Part shown: in pieces, positions 54,941 through 63,700 of the stretch | How the letters are laid out: each line of letters starts with the position of its first letter | Position numbering within the stretch: the first letter of the stretch is position 1 | NCBI GenBank assembly: GCA_003697105.1 | Contig: RFFQ01000013.1 | Span: 1 to 64,000, forward strand | Direction: 5' to 3' | Source of the DNA: Gemmatimonadota bacterium | GTDB taxonomy: Bacteria > 4572-55 > J002 | DNA: 64,000 bases | Made by a program: the position numbers and the translations under genes | Notes under the pieces: model-generated | Databases searched by the model: none | What the model was told of the DNA's origin: nothing | The model's input: the letters and a program-made list of their open reading frames with translations, nothing else

Positions 54941-57169
54941 TTACGAAAACAAGCGTACCAGTGTCGCCACCAATACGGTCACCACAACTCCGATGCCGAG
55001 TGGCAACAGGGCACCGATAGCCGTCCACTTCGCACTTTTTGTTTCCTTCCAAATGGTCAAAATGGTGGTAGAACACGGATTGTGTAACAAGGCAAACAAC
55101 ATCAAATTCACCGCCGTCAGGATCGTCCATCCAGCGTGATCAACCAGCAACGCGCGTAACTGGCTCATTTCTTCCAATTGAAACATCATTCCGGCGTTCG
55201 CATAGCCCATCAAAATGGTCGGGACGACAATCTCATTTGCCGGAATCGCGACAATATAGGATAGCAAAATGATCCCATCCAAACCCATCAGATGACCCAG
55301 CGGTTGCAAAAATCCAGCGATATGTTGAGTCAAAGAGACACCACCAACCGTGATGTTGCCTAACAACCAAATGATCCCCCCCGCCGGCGCCGCCATGATA
55401 ATCGCCCGCCAGAGCACAAATATCGTGCGGTCAATCAGTGAGGTATAGAGAATCTGACCCACATTCGGTTTGCGGTAAGGTGGCAGTTCCAGCGTGAAGC
55501 TACTGGCTTCCCCTTTCAACAGTGTGCGGGAAAGCATCCAAGAAACCCCAAAGGTAAACGCAATCCCGATCAGGACGACACCTGTGACCGTACCGGCGGC
55601 GATCAGGGAAGCAACTACTGGCGGGAAAGACGCCGCCATAAAAATCACGGCCAGCATAATCAAGGTGGGGAACCGCCCATTACACGGCACAAAATTGTTG
55701 GTTACAATGGCAAGAAGCCGTTCGCGTGGGGATTCAATAATTCGGGTGGAGATGACCCCCGCGGCATTACAGCCAAACCCCATGCTCATGGTCAAGGCTT
55801 GCTTGCCGTGCGCTCCAGCTTTTTTGAAGAGCCAATCCAGATTGAATGCGACCCGGGGCAAATAGCCTAAATCCTCCAAAATGGTAAATAGCGGGAAAAA
55901 TATCGCCATCGGGGGCAACATCACGGAAACAACCCACGCTAACCCCCGGAACACACCATGTGCCACAAACCCAGTCAACCACCACGGCGAACCCAGTATG
56001 TTCATCAATCCGGCTAACTGATCCTCAACCCAAAACAGACCGGACGCCAGCATTGATGAGGGGACATTAGCGCCAGCAATGGTCAACCAAAAAATACCCG
56101 CCAGTAACAGAAACATAAGCGGTAATCCCCAAACTGGTGAAGTGACCCAGCGATCAATCTTTTGATCCAAATCGTACTTTTTATGAGAATCCGTGCGAAT
56201 AACCCGATCCGCAATCATTTCCGCATTATTGTACAGGTCGATCACGACCATATCTCGAAAGTTGCGGCTCAACCGGGATCGAATTTGACTCGCCGTTTGT
56301 AATAACGACCGCCCCGATCCGGAAGGGTCATTCTTACTGACGGAAGTACCCTCTTCGCGCCCGTTTTCGTTTCCATTCTCTTCAAGGAAAATCTGCCACT
56401 CATTCCGTTCAATGGCTTGTTGCACGCGGATATCTCCGTCCAATAATCGCATTGCCACCCAACGGGCGTTCGGTAACTCTGGAAATTGGGCTTCAATGAG
56501 TGGTGTTAATTGGTCGAGTGCCGCTTGCAACTGCGGGTTAACCGTTGCACGGCGTGGATTTGTACGGATACGCCCATTGACCACTTCAGACACAGCTTGC
56601 ACCAACAAATGCAGCCCATCTCCGGTCTGAGCGACCGTAGGAACGACCGGCACACCCAACTCCTTCGCTAATTTACGATGATCCACCTCGATTCCCCGCC
56701 GTTTTGCCTCATCCATCAGATTGAGGCAAACAACCACTTTACCGGTAATCTCCAAAATCTGCAACACGAGATTGAGATTGCGTTCCAACACCGTGGCATC
56801 CACTACGACAATCGTACAATCCGGTTGTCCGAACAGCAAGAAGTCCCGGGCGATTTCTTCATCAACCGATGCCGAAAGTAATGAATAGGTACCCGGAAGA
56901 TCGATCAATTTATAAGTTTTACCGGCTTGCGAAAAACCGCCTTCGGCACGGGAAACCGTCTTACCCGGCCAATTGCCAGTATGTTGTTTCAGACCGGTTA
57001 ATTTGTTGAAGACCGTACTCTTTCCAGTGTTGGGATTCCCTGCCAGTGCGACCACGTAATCCCATTTTTGGACATCAATCCCCAAGCGAGACAAATTCAA
57101 CTGGCAGGTATCACAGGCACTGCCAAATACACTTGACTTAGGCTGGTGAACTTCAGTTGTGGTTGCCAT
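54941..57169 (-). CDS. feoB: Ferrous iron transport protein FeoB
   Basis: Inner-membrane Fe(II) transporter of 742 residues. An N-terminal CDTC pair precedes a G domain with GNPNTGKST (44-52), DLPGTYSL and NLMD. The C-terminal membrane part has the two Gate motifs (FGCNAAGV and NNFVPCNGRFPTL). The region between about 265 and 290 is a longer polar linker (EENGNENGREEGTSVSKND). It overlaps the upstream regulator by 17 nt and forms an iron-responsive operon with it. No separate feoA exists; FeoA-like domains are fused to the regulator. Confidence 0.96.
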   Translation of the reverse strand: MATTTEVHQPKSSVFGSACDTCQLNLSRLGIDVQKWDYVVALAGNPNTGKSTVFNKLTGLKQHTGNWPGKTVSRAEGGFSQAGKTYKLIDLPGTYSLLSASVDEEIARDFLLFGQPDCTIVVVDATVLERNLNLVLQILEITGKVVVCLNLMDEAKRRGIEVDHRKLAKELGVPVVPTVAQTGDGLHLLVQAVSEVVNGRIRTNPRRATVNPQLQAALDQLTPLIEAQFPELPNARWVAMRLLDGDIRVQQAIERNEWQIFLEENGNENGREEGTSVSKNDPSGSGRSLLQTASQIRSRLSRNFRDMVVIDLYNNAEMIADRVIRTDSHKKYDLDQKIDRWVTSPVWGLPLMFLLLAGIFWLTIAGANVPSSMLASGLFWVEDQLAGLMNILGSPWWLTGFVAHGVFRGLAWVVSVMLPPMAIFFPLFTILEDLGYLPRVAFNLDWLFKKAGAHGKQALTMSMGFGCNAAGVISTRIIESPRERLLAIVTNNFVPCNGRFPTLIMLAVIFMAASFPPVVASLIAAGTVTGVVLIGIAFTFGVSWMLSRTLLKGEASSFTLELPPYRKPNVGQILYTSLIDRTIFVLWRAIIMAAPAGGIIWLLGNITVGGVSLTQHIAGFLQPLGHLMGLDGIILLSYIVAIPANEIVVPTILMGYANAGMMFQLEEMSQLRALLVDHAGWTILTAVNLMLFALLHNPCSTTILTIWKETKSAKWTAIGALLPLGIGVVVTVLVATLVRLFS

Positions 57170-58118
57170 ACATTACCCCTCCCGGTTCATTTAGTGGTGT
57201 AATATAAATCAACTTTGCCTGATCCTTGCGCAAGGCGACTTTTGTACCGCGAATGACATACATGGTGGGGTCTCCTCCAAAAGAACTGGGCATCTCATTC
57301 CGAATTTTTGCACCCGGAGTAATGCCCAAATCCAGCAAACGACGGCGAGTTAATCCTTGTAGTTGTTCCGATAGATCAAGTACCCGTGCTTGTTTGCCTC
57401 GCGGTAAATCGGCAAGGGTTTGTTTTGGAAAGGCTGGTTTTTCCGTTAACAGATGGACATCAATCTGATTTGCTTCAATGGTATCCAATGCAAGATCACG
57501 CCCTTCGTAGTGCACAATCACCTTGCCATCTTGACGGTCTCTCACCTCAATTAGGGTATGAACCCGAAAACCGTAAGCAGATAATTTTTTAAATACCGCT
57601 TCGGGTTCATCTTCCAAATGAATAATTTTTGCTATATCCCCCACATCCAAATCAGAAAGTGTCACGACGGGTTGTCTTGCGACATACCCGTCACGGTTCG
57701 GGATCGGGTCACCGTGGGGGTCAACATCTGGATAACCCAAGTGTGCATCCAGCTTATCCAGGTCAGAGCGTGTCAGATCGTGCTCCTTGCGTTCAGCATA
57801 TTTGTGCAAATCCGAGAACGAAATATCCGTTTCCCAACTTAAATAGGTCTCCCAAAGTCGGTGGGCACGGATAATTTGTAAAGCAACTTCCTGCCCTTGG
57901 GATGACAAAGAAAGCCCCTCGGGTTTGAGTTCAACTAATTTTAGCTGCTCTAAAATCCGAACAATATTCAGTATCTCCGCTTCGGAGAGACCAAGCACTC
58001 CCTTTAATCCTTTTAACGAGGCTAAATTATGCTTTTCCGATTGAGTATAGATAAATTTGAGCGCATCTTCGCAATAAATGCGTTCTATTTTTTTCGCCAA
58101 TTGGCGTTGCAGTCCCAT
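57153..58118 (-). CDS. DtxR-family metal-dependent repressor fused to two FeoA-like domains
   Basis: A 321-residue protein. Residues 1-75 are a DtxR/MntR-type winged helix, and 76-150 the metal-binding dimerisation domain (IIRAHRLWETYL, then ERKEHDLT and HLGYPDVDPHGDPIP). Residues 155-235 form an SH3-like domain, and 240-310 a clear FeoA domain (LTRRRLLDLGITPGAKI). It probably senses Fe(II) or Mn(II), represses its own operon, and through its FeoA part may also contact FeoB. It overlaps feoB by 17 nt. A palindrome sits inside its own promoter. Confidence 0.9.
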   Translation of the reverse strand: MGLQRQLAKKIERIYCEDALKFIYTQSEKHNLASLKGLKGVLGLSEAEILNIVRILEQLKLVELKPEGLSLSSQGQEVALQIIRAHRLWETYLSWETDISFSDLHKYAERKEHDLTRSDLDKLDAHLGYPDVDPHGDPIPNRDGYVARQPVVTLSDLDVGDIAKIIHLEDEPEAVFKKLSAYGFRVHTLIEVRDRQDGKVIVHYEGRDLALDTIEANQIDVHLLTEKPAFPKQTLADLPRGKQARVLDLSEQLQGLTRRRLLDLGITPGAKIRNEMPSSFGGDPTMYVIRGTKVALRKDQAKLIYITPLNEPGGVMYGNHN

Positions 58119-58197
58119 AATAACCTCCCATTTTAAATGTAGGCTTAATTCATTTTTAGACGTAGCTAAATATATCCGTAGATATACCTAAAGTCAA
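58069..58197 (-). promoter_or_regulatory. Iron-operon promoter with palindromic operator
   Basis: On the minus strand TTGACT (58197-58192) and TATATT (58074+100 region, 58174-58169) are 17 nt apart. Within and overlapping the -10 end of the spacer lies the perfect inverted repeat TATATC-CGTA-GATATA (58171-58186). Its placement across the promoter spacer fits repression by the DtxR-type regulator encoded just downstream. The core promoter and operator are 58169-58197; the range given extends into the start of the gene. Confidence 0.6.
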
Positions 58198-58230
58198 GTT
58201 AAAAAATAAATTGAACCCCTAAAATACACA

Positions 58231-58264
58231 AAGCCCTTAGTGTTTTGAAGCACTAAGGGCTTTC
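58231..58264. terminator. Hairpin downstream of the LutB-like gene
   Basis: A perfect 12-bp stem (58231-58242 with 58251-58262) with an 8-nt loop. Flanking T-runs are short on both strands. It lies about 50 nt after the stop of the minus-strand LutB-like gene and probably ends that block. Confidence 0.6.
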
Positions 58265-58311
58265 TGAAATAAGACCGGAAGCAGGGTCAAGAGGGTGGAT
58301 TCACCTCGTAG

Positions 58312-59673
58312 CTATTTTAATGATTCGTTCCATATCTCGCGGAATGTTTTCGGTGCTGGAGAAGGAAAATCACGGGTTTCCGTCCAACCGGGGATGTAGT
58401 GAAACGCTCGTTGCGGCAACCAGCGAACAAGCCGGGAAGCAAGGCGGTACAATAGGGGTGAAATCATCGTAATGGTCCAAAATTTCATGGCAACCGCTTC
58501 GATGAGATGGCGGTCTGACCCTGACGAAACAACGGCTTGGCGTAACCATAGCAACAAATGATGCAGGTCGATTTGAACTGGGCAAATATCGGTACAACTC
58601 CCACACAACGAAGAGGCAAAGGGTAAATCTTTACCTTGGGTCAATCCTTGATATTTCGGGGTTAAAATGGCGCCAATGGGTCCCGGATAAACCCAACCAT
58701 ACGTATGCCCGCCGACCCGTTGGTAAACTGGGCATGTGTTGAGGCATGCCCCACACCGGATACAGTACAATGCCTGATGAAAACGCGGATCGGCGAGCAT
58801 TTCCGAGCGTCCATTATCTAACAAGACCAGATGCACCGCTTTGCCGGAGGATTGTGCCCCCCGAATCAGGGAAACATAACTGGTGAATTTCTGCCCGGTG
58901 GCGCTCCGTGGTAAAAGCCGCAAAAAGGTGGGTAGGTGTTCCAATTTTGGAATCACCTTTTCGATCCCCATCACCGCGACATGGACATCCGGTAACGTCA
59001 TACAGAGGCGAGCATTTGCCTCATTTTCGATCACCACTAGGGTGCCATTCTCGGCAATCGCAAAATTGACACCCGAAACGCCAATTTTTGCGGTCAAAAA
59101 TTTTTGGCGAAGCTTTTGACGAGCTATTTTGGTGAGTTCTTGCGGATTATCGGTGTAGTCAATACCCAATTTTTCCTGAAAAAGGCGGGCAATATCTTCG
59201 CGGGATTTATGCAAAGCCGGGGCGGTGATATGGGAAGGACGCTCTCCGGCAAGCTGGACAATATACTCCCCAAGGTCGGTTTCAATGGGGTTAATACCTG
59301 CCGCTTGCAACGCCGGATTCAAATCAATCTCTTCTGTCGTCATGGACTTAGACTTGACGACAAACGACGCACCCTCTCGCTTCGCCAATTGGATAATATA
59401 ATCGTTCGCCTCAGCGGCAGTTTCTGCCCAGAACACCTGCACGCCCTGTTCCGTCAGGTGTGCCTCCAATTGTTCCAGATACTCATCGAGATGGGCAATG
59501 GTCTCTTTTTTAATCTGATGCGCACGCCGCCGGAGCTGTTGCCACGTATCCTCACCCAACTCCTGCACTACTTGTGACCGCTTGAGCAAGGACGTGCGAG
59601 TCGATTTACGAAGGGTTTGCCGTAGATGCGTGTTGGTTAGGTTATCATGTGCTGCCTGTTTAAAATCATGCAT
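58312..59673 (-). CDS. lutB: LutB/LldF-type iron-sulfur protein
   Basis: A 453-residue protein of the lactate-utilisation LutB family. The N-terminal 280 residues form the LutB/LutC-like domain (SKSMTTEEIDLN, GVNFAIAENGTLV). Then come two [4Fe-4S] motifs, CIRCGACLNTCPVY and CGSCTDICPVQ. In other bacteria it works with LutA and LutC to oxidise L-lactate to pyruvate. Neither partner is adjacent here, so its electron partner is unknown. It starts 10 nt after the FHA-protein gene and is probably co-transcribed with it. Confidence 0.88.
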   Translation of the reverse strand: MHDFKQAAHDNLTNTHLRQTLRKSTRTSLLKRSQVVQELGEDTWQQLRRRAHQIKKETIAHLDEYLEQLEAHLTEQGVQVFWAETAAEANDYIIQLAKREGASFVVKSKSMTTEEIDLNPALQAAGINPIETDLGEYIVQLAGERPSHITAPALHKSREDIARLFQEKLGIDYTDNPQELTKIARQKLRQKFLTAKIGVSGVNFAIAENGTLVVIENEANARLCMTLPDVHVAVMGIEKVIPKLEHLPTFLRLLPRSATGQKFTSYVSLIRGAQSSGKAVHLVLLDNGRSEMLADPRFHQALYCIRCGACLNTCPVYQRVGGHTYGWVYPGPIGAILTPKYQGLTQGKDLPFASSLCGSCTDICPVQIDLHHLLLWLRQAVVSSGSDRHLIEAVAMKFWTITMISPLLYRLASRLVRWLPQRAFHYIPGWTETRDFPSPAPKTFREIWNESLK

Positions 59674-59683
59674 GGGATTGGTC

Positions 59684-60907
59684 CTATTCCATGTTCAACA
59701 ACCCGCTCACCATAACAAATTCATTGACACCGTAGCTCAGTTCACTGTCTGACTGTGTCACATGGATGGCAATCACATTTCCCTTGTTATCAAAAACAGG
59801 TGCACCAAGGGACGCAATGCCGGGAACAATAAAGTCATACTCAATCCGGCTGGGGGCGACATGCCGTACCGTTCCGGCTAGGGAAATCGCCGCCACAGAA
59901 GTTTGATTGCCCTCAGAATCGATCTGTTCTGGAGTAGTGAAGCCCACAAAAGTTACCGGGCTGTCAATTTGAATCTGGTCTAACCCCTGCAAACGGTTCA
60001 GCGGAACATAGGCTAGATTCGCCGGAGGAGAATCCAGCTTCAGGAGGGCGAGTTGTTCTAATTGGACAGATGGGCTCTCCAACCAGTGTGCCGGAAGGGC
60101 GGCGTCTGGCTTAGAACCATTGAACCAGACGCGCATTTCAACCGTTTCTCCTTCAAAGGGGATCCCCAATTCTAAACTCCATTCTTCGAGGGCATACGTG
60201 GGATTTCCGACGCCGGTATGTGTTAGCAGTTCACCTTGGGGGGAGATACAGACGCCACTGCCCCATGTCTGAAAGGGGTACTGGCGCGCCAGTTCTTCAT
60301 TGGGAATAAGGGCATACGGTGAATCGGGGGACACTTCCAGATTGTGTTCAACCGCCGCTTGTTGCAATGCCGGCGAATTTTCACAGAGAAACATTCCACC
60401 TTTTGCCCCGATATACCGGTGCAAAACCAAAACAACCGCATCTTTTTGAAGTTCAAACACTTTTGCCGGTGGGATGCTTTCCACCGTTCCGGCGGGAGAA
60501 TGTGGTTTTAAGCCGTATTGTAACACAAAAATAAGGGTTATCAGGGCGGCAAGCCCAAACCCAATCACGATGTATTTACCTTTGATCATTGGGCTACCGG
60601 TGCGGCTCACCGTCACATTCTGGGGGGATTGCATACCGGTGACGATCAATGTTTGATCGACCGACTCAAAGATGTCCATCTTTTCGGCAGGTGTTAAGAT
60701 ATGCTTACCCAGTTCAATTTTATCACTCTCGTGAATTTGCGTCCGTTTGCGGATGCGTTTGCCATTGATCCAAGTGCCATTGGCACTGCCTAAATCTTCA
60801 ATAAAAAAGATGCGTCCCTCGCGGGTAATTTTGGCATGATTTTTAGAAACGGTACGGTCATCAATAATGAGATCGTTATCTTCCGCCCGTCCGATACGAA
60901 TTTCCAT
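59684..60907 (-). CDS. FHA-domain membrane protein with degenerate trypsin-like domain
   Basis: A 407-residue protein. The first 75 residues are an FHA phosphothreonine-binding domain (IGRAEDNDLII, VSKNHAKI, LGSANGTWING). One membrane segment spans about 112-133, and the rest resembles a trypsin/DegP-like beta-barrel. The catalytic positions are lost: the His region reads LTHTGV, the Asp region LALLKLD, and the oxyanion/Ser motif PGIASLGAP instead of G-N-S-G-G-P. It is thus a likely pseudoprotease linking cytoplasmic phospho-signals to the envelope. The ATG at 60907 follows AAGGAG; a TTG at 60928 is in frame. Confidence 0.8.
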   Translation of the reverse strand: MEIRIGRAEDNDLIIDDRTVSKNHAKITREGRIFFIEDLGSANGTWINGKRIRKRTQIHESDKIELGKHILTPAEKMDIFESVDQTLIVTGMQSPQNVTVSRTGSPMIKGKYIVIGFGLAALITLIFVLQYGLKPHSPAGTVESIPPAKVFELQKDAVVLVLHRYIGAKGGMFLCENSPALQQAAVEHNLEVSPDSPYALIPNEELARQYPFQTWGSGVCISPQGELLTHTGVGNPTYALEEWSLELGIPFEGETVEMRVWFNGSKPDAALPAHWLESPSVQLEQLALLKLDSPPANLAYVPLNRLQGLDQIQIDSPVTFVGFTTPEQIDSEGNQTSVAAISLAGTVRHVAPSRIEYDFIVPGIASLGAPVFDNKGNVIAIHVTQSDSELSYGVNEFVMVSGLLNME

Positions 60908-60931
60908 ACGTCCTAGCTCCTTAATCAAAAA

Positions 60932-62749
60932 TTATGAAACCGTGGTAATTTCTGTGATTTCATTTTCGACATGGTGTTTACGGGTGTACTGCAATTGGTG
61001 CAATTTGTAGTATATGCCCCGCTGTCTGAGCAACTGGTCATGGTTCCCTTGCTCGCACACCTGACCTTTGTGCATCACCAAAATGGCGTCACAATCTTGA
61101 ATGGTGGATAACCGGTGGGCAATAACAATTGAGGTTCGGTTTTCCATCAGCCGGTGTAAGGACTCCTGAATGATATGCTCGGTTTCCGTATCAATGTTAC
61201 TGGTGGCTTCATCCAAAATCAAAATTGTTGGGTCAAAAACCAGGGCGCGGGCAAAGGCTAAAAGTTGCTTTTGCCCCGTGGAGATGTTATCGCCGCGTTC
61301 TTTGACCGGCGCATAATACCGCTCTTCTAATTTATCAATAAACAGATGTGCATTGACAAACGTCGCCGCAGCCTTAACTTGATCTTCCGTTAGTTCCGTA
61401 TGCCACAACCGGATATTTTCCAGAATGTTACCGCTGAACAAAAACGCATCTTGCAAAACAATACCAATATATTTTCGTAATTCGCGGGGGTCTATCTCCT
61501 TGATATTAATACCATCAATTAAGATTTCACCTTTTTGGATGTCATAAAAGCGGCAGACGAGACTGATGATCGTTGTTTTACCCGCACCGGTAGCCCCAAC
61601 AATCGCTACTTTCTGCCCCGGTTCAACCACAAACGAAACACCTTTTAAAATCCAGTTTTCATCATCATACGCAAACCAGACATCCTTAAATTCAATCCGA
61701 CCGCGAACATGAGTGAGCGATTTCGGTTGGTCTGGCGGCAACACATCTGGCTCGGTATCAATCAATTTAAAAATACGTTCCGAAGAAGCCATTGCCGCTT
61801 GCAGCAGATTGTATTTTTCCGAGAGATCCCGGATCGGACGGAAGAAAATTTGAGAATATTCGATAAACGCCACGAGGGCACCAAAGGTAATCATATTCCG
61901 ATCCACCAACCCACCCCCGTACCAGATAATCAGAGCAATCGCCAGCGAATTGATAATTTCCACCAGCGGAAAAAAGACCGCATAATAAAAGATAGAATCC
62001 AAATGAGCTTGTAGATTTTCCCGGTTGCGAACCTCAAAATCCTGCCGGTTTTGGTCTTCGCGGTTATACAATTGGACGATCTTCATCCCGGTAATCGTCT
62101 CTTGCAAAAAAGTATTAATCTTAGCAATGGCGATCCGGCTACGACGGTACACCTCCCGGACATTGGTCTTAAACCAGAGGGTTGCCCAAACCAACAGCGG
62201 TAATGCGGAAAAAGTCACCAGTGCCAACTTCCAATTGAACGCTAGTAAAATCCCGATAATGCCGACCAGCTTGAAAATATCGCCAAACATGCTGACCAGT
62301 CCGGCAGAAAAAAGCTCCCGCAAGGCTTCCACATCTGAGGTGACCCGCGTCATTAAGCGCCCCACCGGATTGCGATCAAAAAATTTGAGCGACATGCTTT
62401 GAATATGGGAAAAAATTTGCATCCGCAGATCATACATGATCTTTTGCCCTAACAACCGGGTAATATAGGTCTGGGCATACGTGAAAACAAACTCACCGAC
62501 TAAGACCCCAGCAAAAATCAAGATCAGCCGGTTGAATCCCTCCAAGACGCCGGGCGCAATATGATTATCAATTGCCAACTTAATGATATACGGGCGTAAT
62601 AGCGCAAAAATAGCCGTCGCCGCCAAAAACAGCAGCGCAATAACGACCATCCCCATGTACGGTTTGACATACGCCAGCATTCGCTTCATTAAACGGCTAT
62701 CATACGCCTTACCCATTACTTCTTCTTCACGGAAATCTTTTTGACTCAA
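60932..62749 (-). CDS. ABC exporter, fused permease and ATPase (MsbA-like)
   Basis: A 605-residue half-transporter with six membrane segments (about 30-320) and an ATPase domain. Walker A is GATGAGKTT, the signature is ISTGQKQLLAFARAL, and Walker B is ILILDEATSNID. Relatives export lipids, drugs or peptides as dimers. The likely start is a TTG at 62749 with GGAGG 5-6 nt before it; an ATG at 62716 lacks a good ribosome-binding site. It is encoded between the Sir2-type gene and the FHA protein gene on the same strand. Confidence 0.88.
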   Translation of the reverse strand: MSQKDFREEEVMGKAYDSRLMKRMLAYVKPYMGMVVIALLFLAATAIFALLRPYIIKLAIDNHIAPGVLEGFNRLILIFAGVLVGEFVFTYAQTYITRLLGQKIMYDLRMQIFSHIQSMSLKFFDRNPVGRLMTRVTSDVEALRELFSAGLVSMFGDIFKLVGIIGILLAFNWKLALVTFSALPLLVWATLWFKTNVREVYRRSRIAIAKINTFLQETITGMKIVQLYNREDQNRQDFEVRNRENLQAHLDSIFYYAVFFPLVEIINSLAIALIIWYGGGLVDRNMITFGALVAFIEYSQIFFRPIRDLSEKYNLLQAAMASSERIFKLIDTEPDVLPPDQPKSLTHVRGRIEFKDVWFAYDDENWILKGVSFVVEPGQKVAIVGATGAGKTTIISLVCRFYDIQKGEILIDGINIKEIDPRELRKYIGIVLQDAFLFSGNILENIRLWHTELTEDQVKAAATFVNAHLFIDKLEERYYAPVKERGDNISTGQKQLLAFARALVFDPTILILDEATSNIDTETEHIIQESLHRLMENRTSIVIAHRLSTIQDCDAILVMHKGQVCEQGNHDQLLRQRGIYYKLHQLQYTRKHHVENEITEITTVS

Positions 62750-62839
62750 CAGTACCTCCAGCCGTACATCCGAATTAAAAATCCATACGATTTATGAGCA
62801 ACATACATCAAAATGAATCCAGAAGCAACGAAAAAGCCG

Positions 62840-63700
62840 TTAGCACACCTGCTGGAAACATTCAACAATCTGCGGCAATACCTCACTACTCGGAGCGTGG
62901 AGAAAAAAGCCCTTAGGAGTTGCCAGTGCCAAACGGCTAAACACATTGGGTTCGATGTTCACATCGATAATGATCCCCCCGCGGTGATAAACCCGTTGCA
63001 CTACCTGATTCGGTAGATTCGTCGCCCCGGAGGTACCTACCACAAGAAGTAAATCCGTTTTAGTTGCTACCTGTAGGGAGCTTTCAAAGTGATAAAATTC
63101 TTCATTATAGTATTCATCAAACCAAAGGATATGAGGCCGTGTCATTGCACCACACCGGGGACACGTGAGCAACGCCCACTGCTCACTGGTCAAATCGCCA
63201 TTTCGTGGGATACCCGGCACAGCATCCGGGATGGGATATAATGCCGACGAGCATTCGTCCGCACAACGCATAAATTCGATGTCGCCATGAATGGGGTACG
63301 TCCGGTCTAGGCTATTCCCTGCCCGTAGGTGCAAGCCATCTACATTTTGGGTAATCAGTAAAAAGCGATTTTGAAAAAGGCGTTCCATTTGCACCAATGC
63401 CAGATGCCCGGCATTCGGCTCGGCTTGCCGGCAAACCCCTCGCCGGAACAGATACCACTTCCACACCTCACGGGGTTGCCGGGAAAACATCCGGTAAGTG
63501 GCGATTTCATGAGGTTGGTAATTTTTGGAACCAATCTGCCAGTAACCCTCTTTGCCGCGAAATGTCGGGATTCCACTTTCAGCAGAAATCCCAGCGCCGG
63601 TCAATACCGTGATCTGTCCAGCGGATTGGTAAAATTCAGTTAAAGTATCCATCTGTTTTGGGTCGAGCATTGTCTCATAATCCTTTTTTAGATGTGCCAT
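62840..63700 (-). CDS. Sir2-family NAD-dependent protein deacylase
   Basis: A sirtuin of 286 residues. The NAD-binding motif TGAGISAESGIPTFRG (34-49), TQNVDGLH, the catalytic His138 in PIHGD and two Cys pairs for zinc (CADEC and CPRC) are all present. It removes acyl groups from lysines using NAD; acyl preference cannot be read with confidence. An alternative start at 63670 has a better AAGGA-type Shine-Dalgarno and would drop ten poorly conserved residues. It heads the minus-strand block, about 90 nt before the ABC exporter gene. Confidence 0.93.
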   Translation of the reverse strand: MAHLKKDYETMLDPKQMDTLTEFYQSAGQITVLTGAGISAESGIPTFRGKEGYWQIGSKNYQPHEIATYRMFSRQPREVWKWYLFRRGVCRQAEPNAGHLALVQMERLFQNRFLLITQNVDGLHLRAGNSLDRTYPIHGDIEFMRCADECSSALYPIPDAVPGIPRNGDLTSEQWALLTCPRCGAMTRPHILWFDEYYNEEFYHFESSLQVATKTDLLLVVGTSGATNLPNQVVQRVYHRGGIIIDVNIEPNVFSRLALATPKGFFLHAPSSEVLPQIVECFQQVC

